Assembly: GCA_023818555.1 (NCBI GenBank)
Contig: JAMWCG010000002.1
Coordinates: 1-18,464, forward strand
Length of the DNA: 18,464 bases
DNA from: Candidatus Omnitrophota bacterium
GTDB lineage: Bacteria; Omnitrophota; Gorgyraeia; DTHP01
Reading direction: 5' to 3'
Shown in pieces: positions 1-7,874 of the stretch. A program made the translations under genes and the position numbers. The notes below the pieces were generated by a model. That model ran no database searches. It saw only the letters and a list, made by a program, of their open reading frames with translations, and was not told where the DNA came from. The stretch's first letter is position 1. Each line of letters starts with the position of its first letter.

Positions 1-1079
1 CTTATTTTGTGACCATTAATGCTACCACCTCTAATGTTGAAGAGTTACGGGAGAAGATTTCCGAAGCAAGGCAGAGATATTCCTTACAGCAGAAAAAAAC
101 CATCCTCTTTATTGATGAAATTCACCATTTCAATAAAGCCCAGCAGGATGTCCTTATGCCAGATTTAGAAAGAGGGAATCCTGTGCTCATCGGAGCCACT
201 ACCCATAATCCCTTTTTCTCTTTAATCTCACCCTTACTTTCGCGTTCCCTTGTCTTTCAACTGAACCCTCTTTCGGAAAAAGAAATTCTGGAAATTCTTA
301 AACGGGCAATAACTGATACAGAACGCGGTCTGGGGAAATTTCCTTTGAAGATAGAAGAGAGAGCTCTTTTGCACTTGGCGAAGCTTTGCGAAGGAGATGC
401 ACGACGGGCTTTAAATGCCTTAGAAATTGGGACACTCACCACACCCCCGGATAAGTATGGAAGGATAAATTTTACGCTTAAAGTGGCTGAGGAATCCATT
501 CAGAAGAAAGCGATTGTTTATGATAAAGATGAGGATGGACACTATGATACCATTTCTGCCTTTATTAAAGCAGTGCGGGGTTCCGATCCCGATTCCGCCT
601 TGTACTGGCTGGCGAAGATGCTTTATGCTGGTGAAGACCCACTTTTTCTTGCCCGGAGATTGCTCATCCTTGCCAGTGAGGACATTGGTAACGCCGACCC
701 TCAAGCTTTAGTAATTGCTACCAGTTGTTTTCAGGCAGTAGAATTTCTGGGGCTTCCTGAATGCCGTATCGCCCTTGCCCAGACCACCGCTTATCTTGCC
801 TGTTGCCCAAAATCCAATGCTTCCTATCTTGCCATAGAGAAGGCAATGGAGGATGTGGAGAAGGAGAGGACCCAGGAGGTTCCCCGTCATTTACGCGATA
901 CCCATTACAAAGGAGCAGAAAAATTGGGATATGGCAAAGGTTATAAATATCCTCATCAGTATAAAGATCATTTCGTGAAACAGGATTATCTTTCTGAAAA
1001 AAAGAATTATTATTTTCCTTCCCATTCAGGTTTTGAAAAAGTGATTAAAGAAAGATTGAGAAATATACACAAAGTTTAA
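1..1079 (+). CDS. rarA: Replication-associated recombination protein RarA (MgsA), 5'-truncated by window start
   Basis: AAA+ ATPase of the RarA/MgsA/WRNIP1 family, which acts at stalled or damaged replication forks together with the clamp-loader/RecA machinery. About 358 residues are present; the family is usually about 420-450, so the N-terminal part with Walker A lies upstream of the window. The frame is open to base 3 (codons for Tyr-Phe precede the GTG at 9), so that GTG is probably internal and not the start. Visible motifs are Walker B (LFIDEIHHFNKAQQD), a sensor-1 segment GATTHNP (usually GATTENP) and an LLSRS arginine-finger region. The C-terminal tetramerisation/MgsA region follows, with the family-typical ASEDIGNADP and a tail rich in GYGKGYKYPH. 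The stop is followed by an 87-bp AT-rich gap before glyQS. Family identity is clear; the His in GATTHNP is a small departure. Confidence 0.93.
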   Translation, partial: YFVTINATTSNVEELREKISEARQRYSLQQKKTILFIDEIHHFNKAQQDVLMPDLERGNPVLIGATTHNPFFSLISPLLSRSLVFQLNPLSEKEILEILKRAITDTERGLGKFPLKIEERALLHLAKLCEGDARRALNALEIGTLTTPPDKYGRINFTLKVAEESIQKKAIVYDKDEDGHYDTISAFIKAVRGSDPDSALYWLAKMLYAGEDPLFLARRLLILASEDIGNADPQALVIATSCFQAVEFLGLPECRIALAQTTAYLACCPKSNASYLAIEKAMEDVEKERTQEVPRHLRDTHYKGAEKLGYGKGYKYPHQYKDHFVKQDYLSEKKNYYFPSHSGFEKVIKERLRNIHKV

Positions 1080-1166
1080 TCTCCATAAAGAACCACTCAA
1101 AAGTTATCCTATAAAGTTATAAAATTTCTTGCTTATTTTTAAGATTTATGATAAACTTCTGTTTCT

Positions 1167-2477
1167 ATGACTGTAGATATAGAAAAAGTAGTCTCCCTCT
1201 CTAAGCGCCGGGGATTTATTTTCCAGAGTAGTGAGATCTATGGTGGATTAGCCAGTTCCTGGGACTACGGTCCTTTAGGGGTAGAATTGAAGAAGAATAT
1301 TAAGGATGCTTGGTGGAAGGAAATGGTCTATGCCCGTGAGGAAATTTTTGGTCTGGATGCTTCCATCCTGATGCATCCTAAGGTCTGGGAAGCTTCCGGA
1401 CATACGCAGAATTTTTCCGACCCCTATTTAATCTGCACAGATTGTCATAAGTATTATCGTCAGGATAGTCCGGAGGTTAAAGATAATCGCTGTCCTCTTT
1501 GTGGAAGAAATTTCTCCAGCCAGGCAACGCGGGCAAATCTGATGTTAGAGACCTATCTCGGTCCTTTAAAAGAGACTGCTTTAAAAGTATATCTCCGTCC
1601 GGAAACTGCACAAGGGATATTTGTAAATTTCACCAATATTTTATTCACCAAACATCCCAAGCTTCCCTTTGGGATTGCCCAGATAGGCAAGGCATTTCGC
1701 AATGAAATCACCACCGGAAATTTTACCTTCCGTTCCCGAGAGTTTGAACAGATGGAATTGGAGTATTTTGTTCTTCCTGAAGAGGATGAGCAATATTATG
1801 AATACTGGATAAGCCAGCGTCTAAATTGGTATATAAATCTGGGAATAAAGAAAGAGAACCTGCGTTTAAGAAAACACAGTCAAGATGAACTTGCTCATTA
1901 TGCCAAGGCTTGCACCGATATAGAATACAATTTTCCTTTTGGCTGGATGGAGTTGGAGGGGATTGCCAACCGAAAAGATTTTGACCTGCGTCAACACAGT
2001 CAATTTAGTGGGATAGACCTTACCTATTTTGATGACCAGAAAAGGATACGCTTTTATCCTTACATCATTGAACCCTCGGGAGGGGTTGACCGTTCATTGC
2101 TTGCTTTTCTCATTGATGCCTATCGGGAAGAAAAAGTGAGGGGAGAAAAGCGGGTAGTTTTAGGATTAGATAAGCGCCTTGCGCCAATTAAAGTGGCGGT
2201 TTTACCCCTCTTGACTAATCGTCCGGAAATTGTAGAGATGGCAAAAAAGATATCCGGAGAACTTAAGAGAAGTTTTGTCACCACCTATGATGATACCGCC
2301 GGCATTGGTAGACTTTACCGTAGACAGGATGAGATTGGAACTGTTTACTGCGTGACGGTGGATGTGCAATCTTTAGAAGATAAGAAAGTCACCGTGCGAG
2401 ACCGTGATACAATGCTTCAGGAGAGAATTTCGGTGGATAAATTGAAAGAGTATCTTGCTGAAAAGTTGGGAATGTAA
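1167..2477 (+). CDS. glyQS: Glycyl-tRNA synthetase, homodimeric (alpha2) type
   Basis: Class II aminoacyl-tRNA synthetase that charges tRNA-Gly in the cytoplasm. At 436 residues it is the single-chain dimeric form, not the alpha/beta GlyQ+GlyS form found in many Proteobacteria. The N-terminal RGFIFQSSEIYGG and SWDYGPLGVELK segments are diagnostic. A CxxC pair of pairs (Cys90, Cys93, Cys109, Cys112) forms a zinc-knuckle-like insertion. Motif 2 (FRNEITTGNFTFRSREFEQME) and a motif 3 segment (EPSGGVDR) are intact. The C-terminal third is the anticodon-binding domain (VAVLPLL... YDDTAGIGRLYRRQDEIGTVYCVTVD). The ATG at 1167 starts at the conserved N terminus, but no good Shine-Dalgarno sequence lies before it; the ATG at 1148 is out of frame. 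ppdK begins 37 bp downstream. Confidence 0.96.
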   Translation: MTVDIEKVVSLSKRRGFIFQSSEIYGGLASSWDYGPLGVELKKNIKDAWWKEMVYAREEIFGLDASILMHPKVWEASGHTQNFSDPYLICTDCHKYYRQDSPEVKDNRCPLCGRNFSSQATRANLMLETYLGPLKETALKVYLRPETAQGIFVNFTNILFTKHPKLPFGIAQIGKAFRNEITTGNFTFRSREFEQMELEYFVLPEEDEQYYEYWISQRLNWYINLGIKKENLRLRKHSQDELAHYAKACTDIEYNFPFGWMELEGIANRKDFDLRQHSQFSGIDLTYFDDQKRIRFYPYIIEPSGGVDRSLLAFLIDAYREEKVRGEKRVVLGLDKRLAPIKVAVLPLLTNRPEIVEMAKKISGELKRSFVTTYDDTAGIGRLYRRQDEIGTVYCVTVDVQSLEDKKVTVRDRDTMLQERISVDKLKEYLAEKLGM

Positions 2478-2489
2478 CAAGAGAGCAAT

Positions 2490-2512
2490 CTTAGAAAGGA
2501 GGGAGTTCTAAG
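2490..2512 (+). promoter_or_regulatory. Hairpin with the ppdK Shine-Dalgarno in its loop
   Basis: A perfect 7-bp inverted repeat, CTTAGAA at 2490-2496 and TTCTAAG at 2506-2512, encloses a 9-nt loop (2497-2505) that contains the strong Shine-Dalgarno core GGAGG of ppdK. The stem ends 2 nt before the ATG at 2515. Linear spacing from GGAGG to the start codon is 12 nt, longer than ideal; folding would bring the two closer. The stem is AT-rich and modest in stability. A regulatory or spacing role is inference. Confidence 0.45.
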
Positions 2513-2514
2513 CA

Positions 2515-5256
2515 ATGGGTAAGCGCTATGTTTACTTCTTTGGGGGAGGAAGAGCGGATGGCAATGAAAAGATGAAGGAGCTCTTGGGCGGGAAGGGAGC
2601 AAATCTTGCGGAGATGGCTGGGCATCCGGATTTAAGACTTCCCGTTCCTCCGGGCTTTACTATCAGTACCGAGATTTGCAACTATTATTACAAACACAAG
2701 CGAAAATATCCGAAAGGGTTAAAAGAGGAAGTGGAGAAAGCACTCCACAGGGTAGAGAAGCTTATGGGGAGGAAGTTTGGGGATGCGGAAAATCCACTTT
2801 TAGTTTCAGTCCGTTCTGGAGCCAGACGTTCTATGCCGGGAATGATGGAAACAGTCTTGAATGTGGGGTTGACTGAAAAAACTATTCCCGGGTTGATTAA
2901 ACAGAGCGGAGGAAACCAGCGTTTTGTCTACGATGCTTACCGGAGACTTCTGATGATGTACGCTGATGTGGTGATGGAGAAGGCGCAGGGAATTGAACCC
3001 GAGAATGAAGAAATGGGTGTGCGCAAACAGTTGGAAAAGATTATGGAGGAGATGAAAAAAAGAAAAGGAGTAACCTTAGATACGGAATTAACTGCGGAGG
3101 ACCTAAAAGAATTATGTGCGCTCTTTAAAGCCAAAATAAAGGAGGTATTAAAAAAGGATTTTCCGGATGACCACTATACGCAACTCTGGGAGGCAATTGG
3201 CGCAGTATTTGCTTCCTGGAACGGGAAAAGGGCAGTTGCTTACCGAAGGATTGAGAAAATTCCTGATGAGTGGGGAACTGCAGTGAATGTGCAGACGATG
3301 GTTTTTGGAAACTTAGATAATGATTCTGCCACCGGGGTCGCTTTCACGCGCAATCCGGGGAACGGAGAGAATCAATTCTATGGGGAATATCTGATTAATG
3401 CTCAGGGAGAGGATGTGGTGGCGGGGATACGCACCCCTGCTCCTATCAATGCTTATTCCCGGAGTGAGTATAATAAACATCTTAAAACCTTAGAGGAAGC
3501 AATGCCTGAACTCTATCGTGAACTTTATCAAATCCAGAAAAAATTGGAAAGACATTACCGGGATATGCAGGATATTGAATTTACTATTGAGAAGGGAAGA
3601 CTTTTTATTCTGCAGTGTCGGGTGGGTAAGCGCAACGGTCTGGCAGCGGTAAAAATGGCGGTAGATATGTATAAAGAAAGGTTAATTACCAAAGAGATGG
3701 CTGTTTCCCGCGTAACTCCCGCTCAATTGGAAGAATTGCTTCATCCCATCATTGACCCGAAAGAGGAATTACAGAAAAAACCCTTGGCTAAAGGACTTCC
3801 TGCAGGTCCGGGAGGAGCGGTGGGACAGATTGTCTTTACCGCACAGGATGCGGTGAACTGGGCAAAGGAAGGGAAGAAAGTTATTTTAGTGCGTGAGGAG
3901 ACCAATCCTGAAGATGTGGAAGGAATGCGGGCTGCTGAGGCTATTCTTACCGCACGGGGAGGAATGACTTCTCATGCCGCTTTAGTTGCCCGTGGCTGGG
4001 GGAAGTGTTGTATTGTGGGTTGCGGAGAGATAGGGATAGACTATGCAAAGAAGGAATTCAGCGTGAATGGAAAAGTATTAAAGGAAGGAGACTGGCTCAC
4101 TCTCAATGGGACCAAAGGATATGTGTATGAGGGGAGACTGGCGATGATTGATGTTTCTGCAGAGAATGAACTGCTTAACGAATTTCTTAAGCTCTGCGAT
4201 AAGGTAAGGAGATTGAAGATTCGCACCAATGCGGATACTCCGGAAGATGCAAAGCGTGCGCGTTCTTTTGGAGCAGAAGGGATTGGACTTTTTAGAACTG
4301 AGCATATGTTTTATGGAAAAGGTTCGGAAGAACCCCTCTTTCTTCTGCGTAAGATGATTATTTCCCGCACTGAAGAAGAAAGGCGGTCGGCTTTAAATGA
4401 ACTTTTTCCGTATATGAAAGAGGATATTAAAAAAACCCTCTTAGCTATGGAAGGGCTCCCCGTGACGATTAGGCTCCTTGACCCACCACTTCATGAATTT
4501 GTTCCCCACCAACCGGAGCAAATGGAGAATTTAGCCCGCAGTTTAAATATTTCTCTGGAGGAACTGGAGAAGCGGGCGAATGCCTTACGGGAGGCAAATC
4601 CGATGATGGGGCATCGGGGAGTGCGTCTGGGGATAACCTACCCCGAGATTACCGAGACCCAACTGCGAGCGATTTTTACCGCCTGTGCAGAATTGATCAA
4701 GGAAGGTAAAAGGGTAAAGCCAGAGATAATGATTCCTGTGGTAGCGGAGGTAAGAGAACTTCTGCACCAAATAGAACTGGTGAAGAAAATCTATAAAGAG
4801 GTCGTGGATAAATTCAGAATAAAGAAGATTGACTATCTGGTGGGAACAATGATTGAAATTCCTCGGGCAGCTCTTTTAGCAGATAAGATTGCCGAGGTGG
4901 CGGAATTCTTCTCCTTCGGGACAAATGACCTCACCCAGATGGGATTTGGTTTCTCCCGCGATGATATGGGAGCTTTCTTACCGGATTATCTGAAAAAGGG
5001 AATTCTCCAGAACGACCCCTTCCAGACCATTGATGAAGAGGGGATTGGTGAGTTGATAAAGATAGGGATTGAAGGAGGAAGGAAGACTCGTCCCAAACTA
5101 AAAGTAGGAATTTGTGGAGAACACGGCGGAGACCCGCAATCAGTAAAATTCTGTCATCGGGTAGGAATGGACTATGTGAGTTGTTCTCCTTTTCGGGTCC
5201 CCATAGCAAAACTGGCTTCCGCCCAGGCGGTGTTAGAGGAGGGTAATAAAAAATAG
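2515..5256 (+). CDS. ppdK: Pyruvate, phosphate dikinase (PPDK)
   Basis: Interconverts pyruvate + ATP + Pi with phosphoenolpyruvate + AMP + PPi, acting in gluconeogenesis or in PPi-yielding/PPi-linked glycolysis of anaerobes. It has 913 residues (family about 870-900). Domain order is an N-terminal nucleotide-binding domain (GGKGANLAEMA; SVRSGARRSMPGMMETVLNVGL), a swivelling phosphohistidine domain and a C-terminal PEP/pyruvate TIM barrel. The phosphocarrier His487 sits in GGMTSHAALVARGWGKCC, preceded by Thr485, the position phosphorylated by PPDK regulatory proteins in other organisms. The catalytic Cys867 is in GICGEHGGDP; SFGTNDLTQM and FRTEHMF are also present. The ATG is preceded by AAAGGAGGG (2495-2503) in a small hairpin. 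The gene lies between glyQS and a sigma factor; no PPDK regulatory protein gene is in the window. It appears intact. Confidence 0.97.
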   Translation: MGKRYVYFFGGGRADGNEKMKELLGGKGANLAEMAGHPDLRLPVPPGFTISTEICNYYYKHKRKYPKGLKEEVEKALHRVEKLMGRKFGDAENPLLVSVRSGARRSMPGMMETVLNVGLTEKTIPGLIKQSGGNQRFVYDAYRRLLMMYADVVMEKAQGIEPENEEMGVRKQLEKIMEEMKKRKGVTLDTELTAEDLKELCALFKAKIKEVLKKDFPDDHYTQLWEAIGAVFASWNGKRAVAYRRIEKIPDEWGTAVNVQTMVFGNLDNDSATGVAFTRNPGNGENQFYGEYLINAQGEDVVAGIRTPAPINAYSRSEYNKHLKTLEEAMPELYRELYQIQKKLERHYRDMQDIEFTIEKGRLFILQCRVGKRNGLAAVKMAVDMYKERLITKEMAVSRVTPAQLEELLHPIIDPKEELQKKPLAKGLPAGPGGAVGQIVFTAQDAVNWAKEGKKVILVREETNPEDVEGMRAAEAILTARGGMTSHAALVARGWGKCCIVGCGEIGIDYAKKEFSVNGKVLKEGDWLTLNGTKGYVYEGRLAMIDVSAENELLNEFLKLCDKVRRLKIRTNADTPEDAKRARSFGAEGIGLFRTEHMFYGKGSEEPLFLLRKMIISRTEEERRSALNELFPYMKEDIKKTLLAMEGLPVTIRLLDPPLHEFVPHQPEQMENLARSLNISLEELEKRANALREANPMMGHRGVRLGITYPEITETQLRAIFTACAELIKEGKRVKPEIMIPVVAEVRELLHQIELVKKIYKEVVDKFRIKKIDYLVGTMIEIPRAALLADKIAEVAEFFSFGTNDLTQMGFGFSRDDMGAFLPDYLKKGILQNDPFQTIDEEGIGELIKIGIEGGRKTRPKLKVGICGEHGGDPQSVKFCHRVGMDYVSCSPFRVPIAKLASAQAVLEEGNKK

Positions 5257-5329
5257 TTTGCCGGGAAGGGTGTAAAGTTTAGAGAGCAGGGAAGAAGTCT
5301 TAAGGCTAGCCCCTTTTAAGTGAGAGAAG

Positions 5330-6283
5330 ATGGAATCAATAAAGGCATATTTAAGAGATATTCGGAAGGTAGAAAAATTGGGCTTTGAAGAGGAGATTAA
5401 GCTCGCCCGGCGCGCTAAAAGGGGTGACCGGAACGCGCGGGATAGATTGATCCATGCTAATCTCCCCTTGGTAATAAATATGGCTAAGAAGTATAGTTTC
5501 CTCGGACTTCCTTTGACGGATTTGATTGAAGAGGGGAATATCGGTTTAATGCATGCGGTAACGAAGTTTAATCCTAATAAAGGATACCGCTTTTCCACCT
5601 ATGCAGCCTGGTGGATAAGGCAGTATATCACCCGCGCCATTGCCAATCAAGCCAGGGTAGTAAGACTTCCAGTTTATATAAATGAAATGATTAGCAAATG
5701 GCGTAAGGTAAGCGAAAAACTTTCCCATAAATTTGGCCGCAAGCCTACGGATAAAGAGATTGCCAAAGCGATGGGAATTTCTGTAGGCAAAGTAAAGGAG
5801 ATTGCTGAGCTTTCCGGGCGTGCAAGTTCCCTTGACCGGAGAGTAATAGAGGAGAGTTCTACAGAGTTTGTGGACCTTATAGAAGATATTACCGCAAAAG
5901 ATGCGGTAGATGAACTGGTTAATTTTTTCCATCATGAGAAAGTGGCGGAGTTATTGGGAATGATGCCGGAACGGGAGAGAGAAATTTTGAGTATGCGTTT
6001 TGGGTTTAAAGAAGGAGTAACCCATACACTCAGTGAAGTGGCAGAAAAGTTTTCTCTCAGTCGGGAGAGGGTGAGACAGATTGAGGCTAACGCTTTAAGA
6101 AAGATGCGTAAACTTCTCACCTCAGAACAGGCAAAGAAATTTTATTCTCTGGAGAAACGGCTTAAAGCCGAAGAGTCCAGAGAACTCCACAAAATGACAA
6201 GACGGAGAAGAAAAACTGAGGTTAAATCCAGAAAGCGAACTTTCTCTTTGCGAAGTAAGAAGGAAAAACATGGGAAAAGATAA
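5330..6283 (+). CDS. rpoD: RNA polymerase sigma-70 factor, RpoD/SigA-like, lacking region 1.1
   Basis: Directs RNA polymerase to promoters. The 317 residues hold region 1.2 ([20 protein letters not shown]), region 2 with the core-binding and -10-binding helices ([34 protein letters not shown]), region 3 ([21 protein letters not shown]) and region 4 with the -35-binding helix-turn-helix ([20 protein letters not shown]). Region 1.1 and a non-conserved region are absent, so it could be a compact primary sigma or an RpoD-like group 2 sigma. An in-frame TGA at 5321 fixes the ATG at 5330 as the most upstream ATG start; only a weak GAGAGAAG precedes it. After region 4 there is an extra tail of about 54 residues (264-317). 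Its last 29 residues carry 15 Lys/Arg, which is not typical of sigma factors. The 3' end overlaps apt by 14 bp. Confidence 0.9.
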   Translation: MESIKAYLRDIRKVEKLGFEEEIKLARRAKRGDRNARDRLIHANLPLVINMAKKYSFLGLPLTDLIEEGNIGLMHAVTKFNPNKGYRFSTYAAWWIRQYITRAIANQARVVRLPVYINEMISKWRKVSEKLSHKFGRKPTDKEIAKAMGISVGKVKEIAELSGRASSLDRRVIEESSTEFVDLIEDITAKDAVDELVNFFHHEKVAELLGMMPEREREILSMRFGFKEGVTHTLSEVAEKFSLSRERVRQIEANALRKMRKLLTSEQAKKFYSLEKRLKAEESRELHKMTRRRRKTEVKSRKRTFSLRSKKEKHGKR

Positions 6284-6791
6284 TTTTAAAAGGTATATTC
6301 GTTCTATTCCCGATTTTCCCCGCAAGGGGATTCTCTTCCGGGATATAACCACCCTCTTAAAGAGACCAAAAATATTTAAAAAAGCAGTAGATATTTTATC
6401 GCACCGCTATGTAGGGAAAAAGATTGACCGGGTGGTCTCTGTAGAAGCCAGAGGATTTATTTTTGGTTCTGTCCTGGCATATAAATTGAATGCGGGTTTT
6501 GTTCCGGTGCGAAAAAAGGGTAAACTTCCCGCAGAAACTCTGGAGCTTACCTATTCTCTGGAGTATGGAGAAGATACGCTTACTATTCACAAAGATGCTT
6601 TGAAGAAAGGGGAGCGTGTATTGATTGTAGATGATTTGTTAGCCACCGGGGGAACCATAAAGGCGGTGAGCGAGCTGGTAGAGAGATTGGGAGGGAAAAT
6701 TATAGAATGTGTCTTTCTCATAGAACTGACCTCACTGAGAGGAAGAGAGAGATTGGGGAAATATCCGGTTTTTTCTTTGATAAAATATTGA
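6270..6791 (+). CDS. apt: Adenine phosphoribosyltransferase
   Basis: Purine salvage enzyme in the cytoplasm that makes AMP and PPi from adenine and PRPP. Its 173 residues match the usual 170-180. The N-terminal [21 protein letters not shown] is the APT hallmark; [13 protein letters not shown] and [11 protein letters not shown] form the substrate-binding region, and the PRPP-binding loop [13 protein letters not shown] spans residues 117-129. The ATG lies inside the 3' end of the sigma gene (14-bp overlap, different frame) and is preceded by AGAAGGA at good spacing, so translation is probably coupled to the sigma factor. A tRNA-Arg gene begins 33 bp after the stop, and a candidate promoter for it overlaps the last codons. 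Confidence 0.96.
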   Translation: MGKDNFKRYIRSIPDFPRKGILFRDITTLLKRPKIFKKAVDILSHRYVGKKIDRVVSVEARGFIFGSVLAYKLNAGFVPVRKKGKLPAETLELTYSLEYGEDTLTIHKDALKKGERVLIVDDLLATGGTIKAVSELVERLGGKIIECVFLIELTSLRGRERLGKYPVFSLIKY

Positions 6792-6805
6792 TTTTTCTTT
6801 AGAGT
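6777..6805 (+). promoter_or_regulatory. Candidate sigma-70 promoter for tRNA-Arg
   Basis: TTGATA (6777-6782, five of six matches to TTGACA) and TAGAGT (6800-6805, four of six to TATAAT) are separated by 17 bp. A start near 6812 would sit just before the tRNA at 6825. The -35 lies in the last codons of apt. The -10 is weak and the region is AT-rich, so this is tentative. Confidence 0.3.
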
Positions 6806-6824
6806 TTAGTATTTGAATCTTTTT

Positions 6825-6899
6825 GCGCCTGTAGCTCAACTAGGACAGAGCAGGGGCGTCCTAAGCCCTTTGTTGGAGGTTCAACTCCTCTCAGGCGCG
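6825..6899 (+). tRNA. tRNA-Arg (anticodon CCU, reads AGG)
   Basis: A complete cloverleaf can be drawn by hand. The acceptor stem is GCGCCTG with CAGGCGC, all seven pairs Watson-Crick. The D stem is GCTC/GAGC with a loop containing GG. The anticodon stem is GGGGC/GCCCT (one G-U) with loop GTCCTAA, giving anticodon CCT at 6860-6862. The variable loop is 5 nt, and the T stem is GGAGG/CCTCT (one G-U) with loop TTCAACT. The base at D-loop position 20 is A, a known arginine identity element, and the discriminator base at 6899 is G, which fits a CCU arginine isoacceptor. The following bases are TTA, so the 3' CCA is not encoded and must be added enzymatically. The tRNA separates apt from accD; no clear terminator follows. 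Confidence 0.95.
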
Positions 6900-6985
6900 T
6901 TAATCTTGTTTAATGCTCAATTTGGTTATTTTCCTTTAATTGAGGAGAACCCAGAGGATTAAAGGGAACTAAACTTTCCTAAAAG

Positions 6986-7828
6986 ATGGCGATATTCGGA
7001 AAACCAAGATATACCTTAGTTAAGATAGCCAAGCGCAGAGAGATTCCCGAAGGGCTCTGGACAAAATGTGAAGACTGCGGAGAAATTATTTACAATAAGA
7101 CCTTAGAAGAGAATTTTAAAGTCTGTCCGAAATGCAATTACCATTTTGTGCTCACTGCTCCTGAACGCATTTCCCTCCTTCTGGATAAAGATACTTTTAA
7201 AGAGATAGATATCCAGCTTTTACCCACCGACCCCTTAGAATTCAAAGGGCCCATTTCTTATAAAGAAAAACTCCAGAAAGAACAAGAGGCAACCGGACTA
7301 AAAGATGCTGTAACCAGTGGGACGGGGACAATTGAAGGCAAAAGAGTTGCCTTTGCGGTTACTGATTCCCGTTTTATGATGGGTTCAATGGGTTCGGTGG
7401 TGGGTGAGAAGATTACCCGGCTTATTGAATTTGCCACAGAAGGGAAATTACCCTTGGTTATTGTCTCCGGTTCCGGGGGAGGGGCGAGAATGCAGGAGGG
7501 AATGCTCTCTTTGATGCAGATGGCGAAAACCTCTGCAGCCCTTTCCCGTTTCCATCGGGCAGGGCTCTGTTTTATTTCTCTCCTTACCAATCCCACCATG
7601 GCTGGGGTGCTGGCTTCCTTTGCCAGTTTAGGAGATGTGCTCATTGCTGAACCTAAAGCCTTAATCGGTTTTACCGGACCACGGGTAATTGAACAGACCA
7701 TTCATCAGGTTTTGCCTCCAGGATTTCAGCGTGCCGAGTTTCTTCTTGAGCACGGGCTTATTGATATGATTGTGCCACGGCGTGAGCTGAAAAAAACTTT
7801 GGCAAAATTGCTGGATTATTTTGCTTAA
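6986..7828 (+). CDS. accD: Acetyl-CoA carboxylase carboxyltransferase subunit beta
   Basis: Beta half of the carboxyltransferase that moves CO2 from carboxybiotin to acetyl-CoA, giving malonyl-CoA for fatty-acid synthesis; it works with AccA in an A2B2 complex. Its 280 residues are normal. A four-cysteine zinc ribbon (Cys28, Cys31, Cys47, Cys50) is followed by the crotonase-like fold, with SGSGGGARMQEGMLSLMQMAKT and the family-typical NPTMAGVLASFASLGDVLIAEP, and GFTGPRVIEQT near the C terminus. The ATG at 6986 begins the conserved N terminus; only an AAAGGGA about 19 nt upstream resembles a ribosome site, so initiation looks weak. accA is not in the window. An ABC ATPase gene starts 46 bp downstream. 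Confidence 0.97.
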   Translation: MAIFGKPRYTLVKIAKRREIPEGLWTKCEDCGEIIYNKTLEENFKVCPKCNYHFVLTAPERISLLLDKDTFKEIDIQLLPTDPLEFKGPISYKEKLQKEQEATGLKDAVTSGTGTIEGKRVAFAVTDSRFMMGSMGSVVGEKITRLIEFATEGKLPLVIVSGSGGGARMQEGMLSLMQMAKTSAALSRFHRAGLCFISLLTNPTMAGVLASFASLGDVLIAEPKALIGFTGPRVIEQTIHQVLPPGFQRAEFLLEHGLIDMIVPRRELKKTLAKLLDYFA

Positions 7829-7874
7829 ATAAATCTCTGGGAACAACTTAAAACATACAAAATGAGGAGGAGAG

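Noticed and set aside
1129..1152. TTGCTT and TATGAT as a glyQS promoter
   Set aside because: The spacer is only 12 bp; no acceptable -35 lies 16-18 bp before the TATGAT, and the gap is simply AT-rich. The repeated AAAGTTAT (1100-1107, 1113-1120) alone is not enough to call an operator.
5298..5320. GGCTAGCC palindrome and surrounding CTTAA/TTAAG before the sigma gene
   Set aside because: The 8-bp palindrome cannot form a hairpin with a usable loop, and the flanking arms pair only with bulges.
6916..6944. CTCAATT...AATTGAG inverted repeat after the tRNA as a terminator
   Set aside because: The stem is only 7 AT-rich pairs with a 15-nt loop and no T-run after it.
7258..7701. 147-codon open frame on the minus strand within accD, and other antisense or shifted frames such as 5546-5935, 12727-13179 and 15359-15628
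   Set aside because: They lie inside strongly conserved genes on the other strand or in another frame, have low-complexity Ser/Leu/Pro-rich translations and no recognisable family; they are by-products of coding bias.
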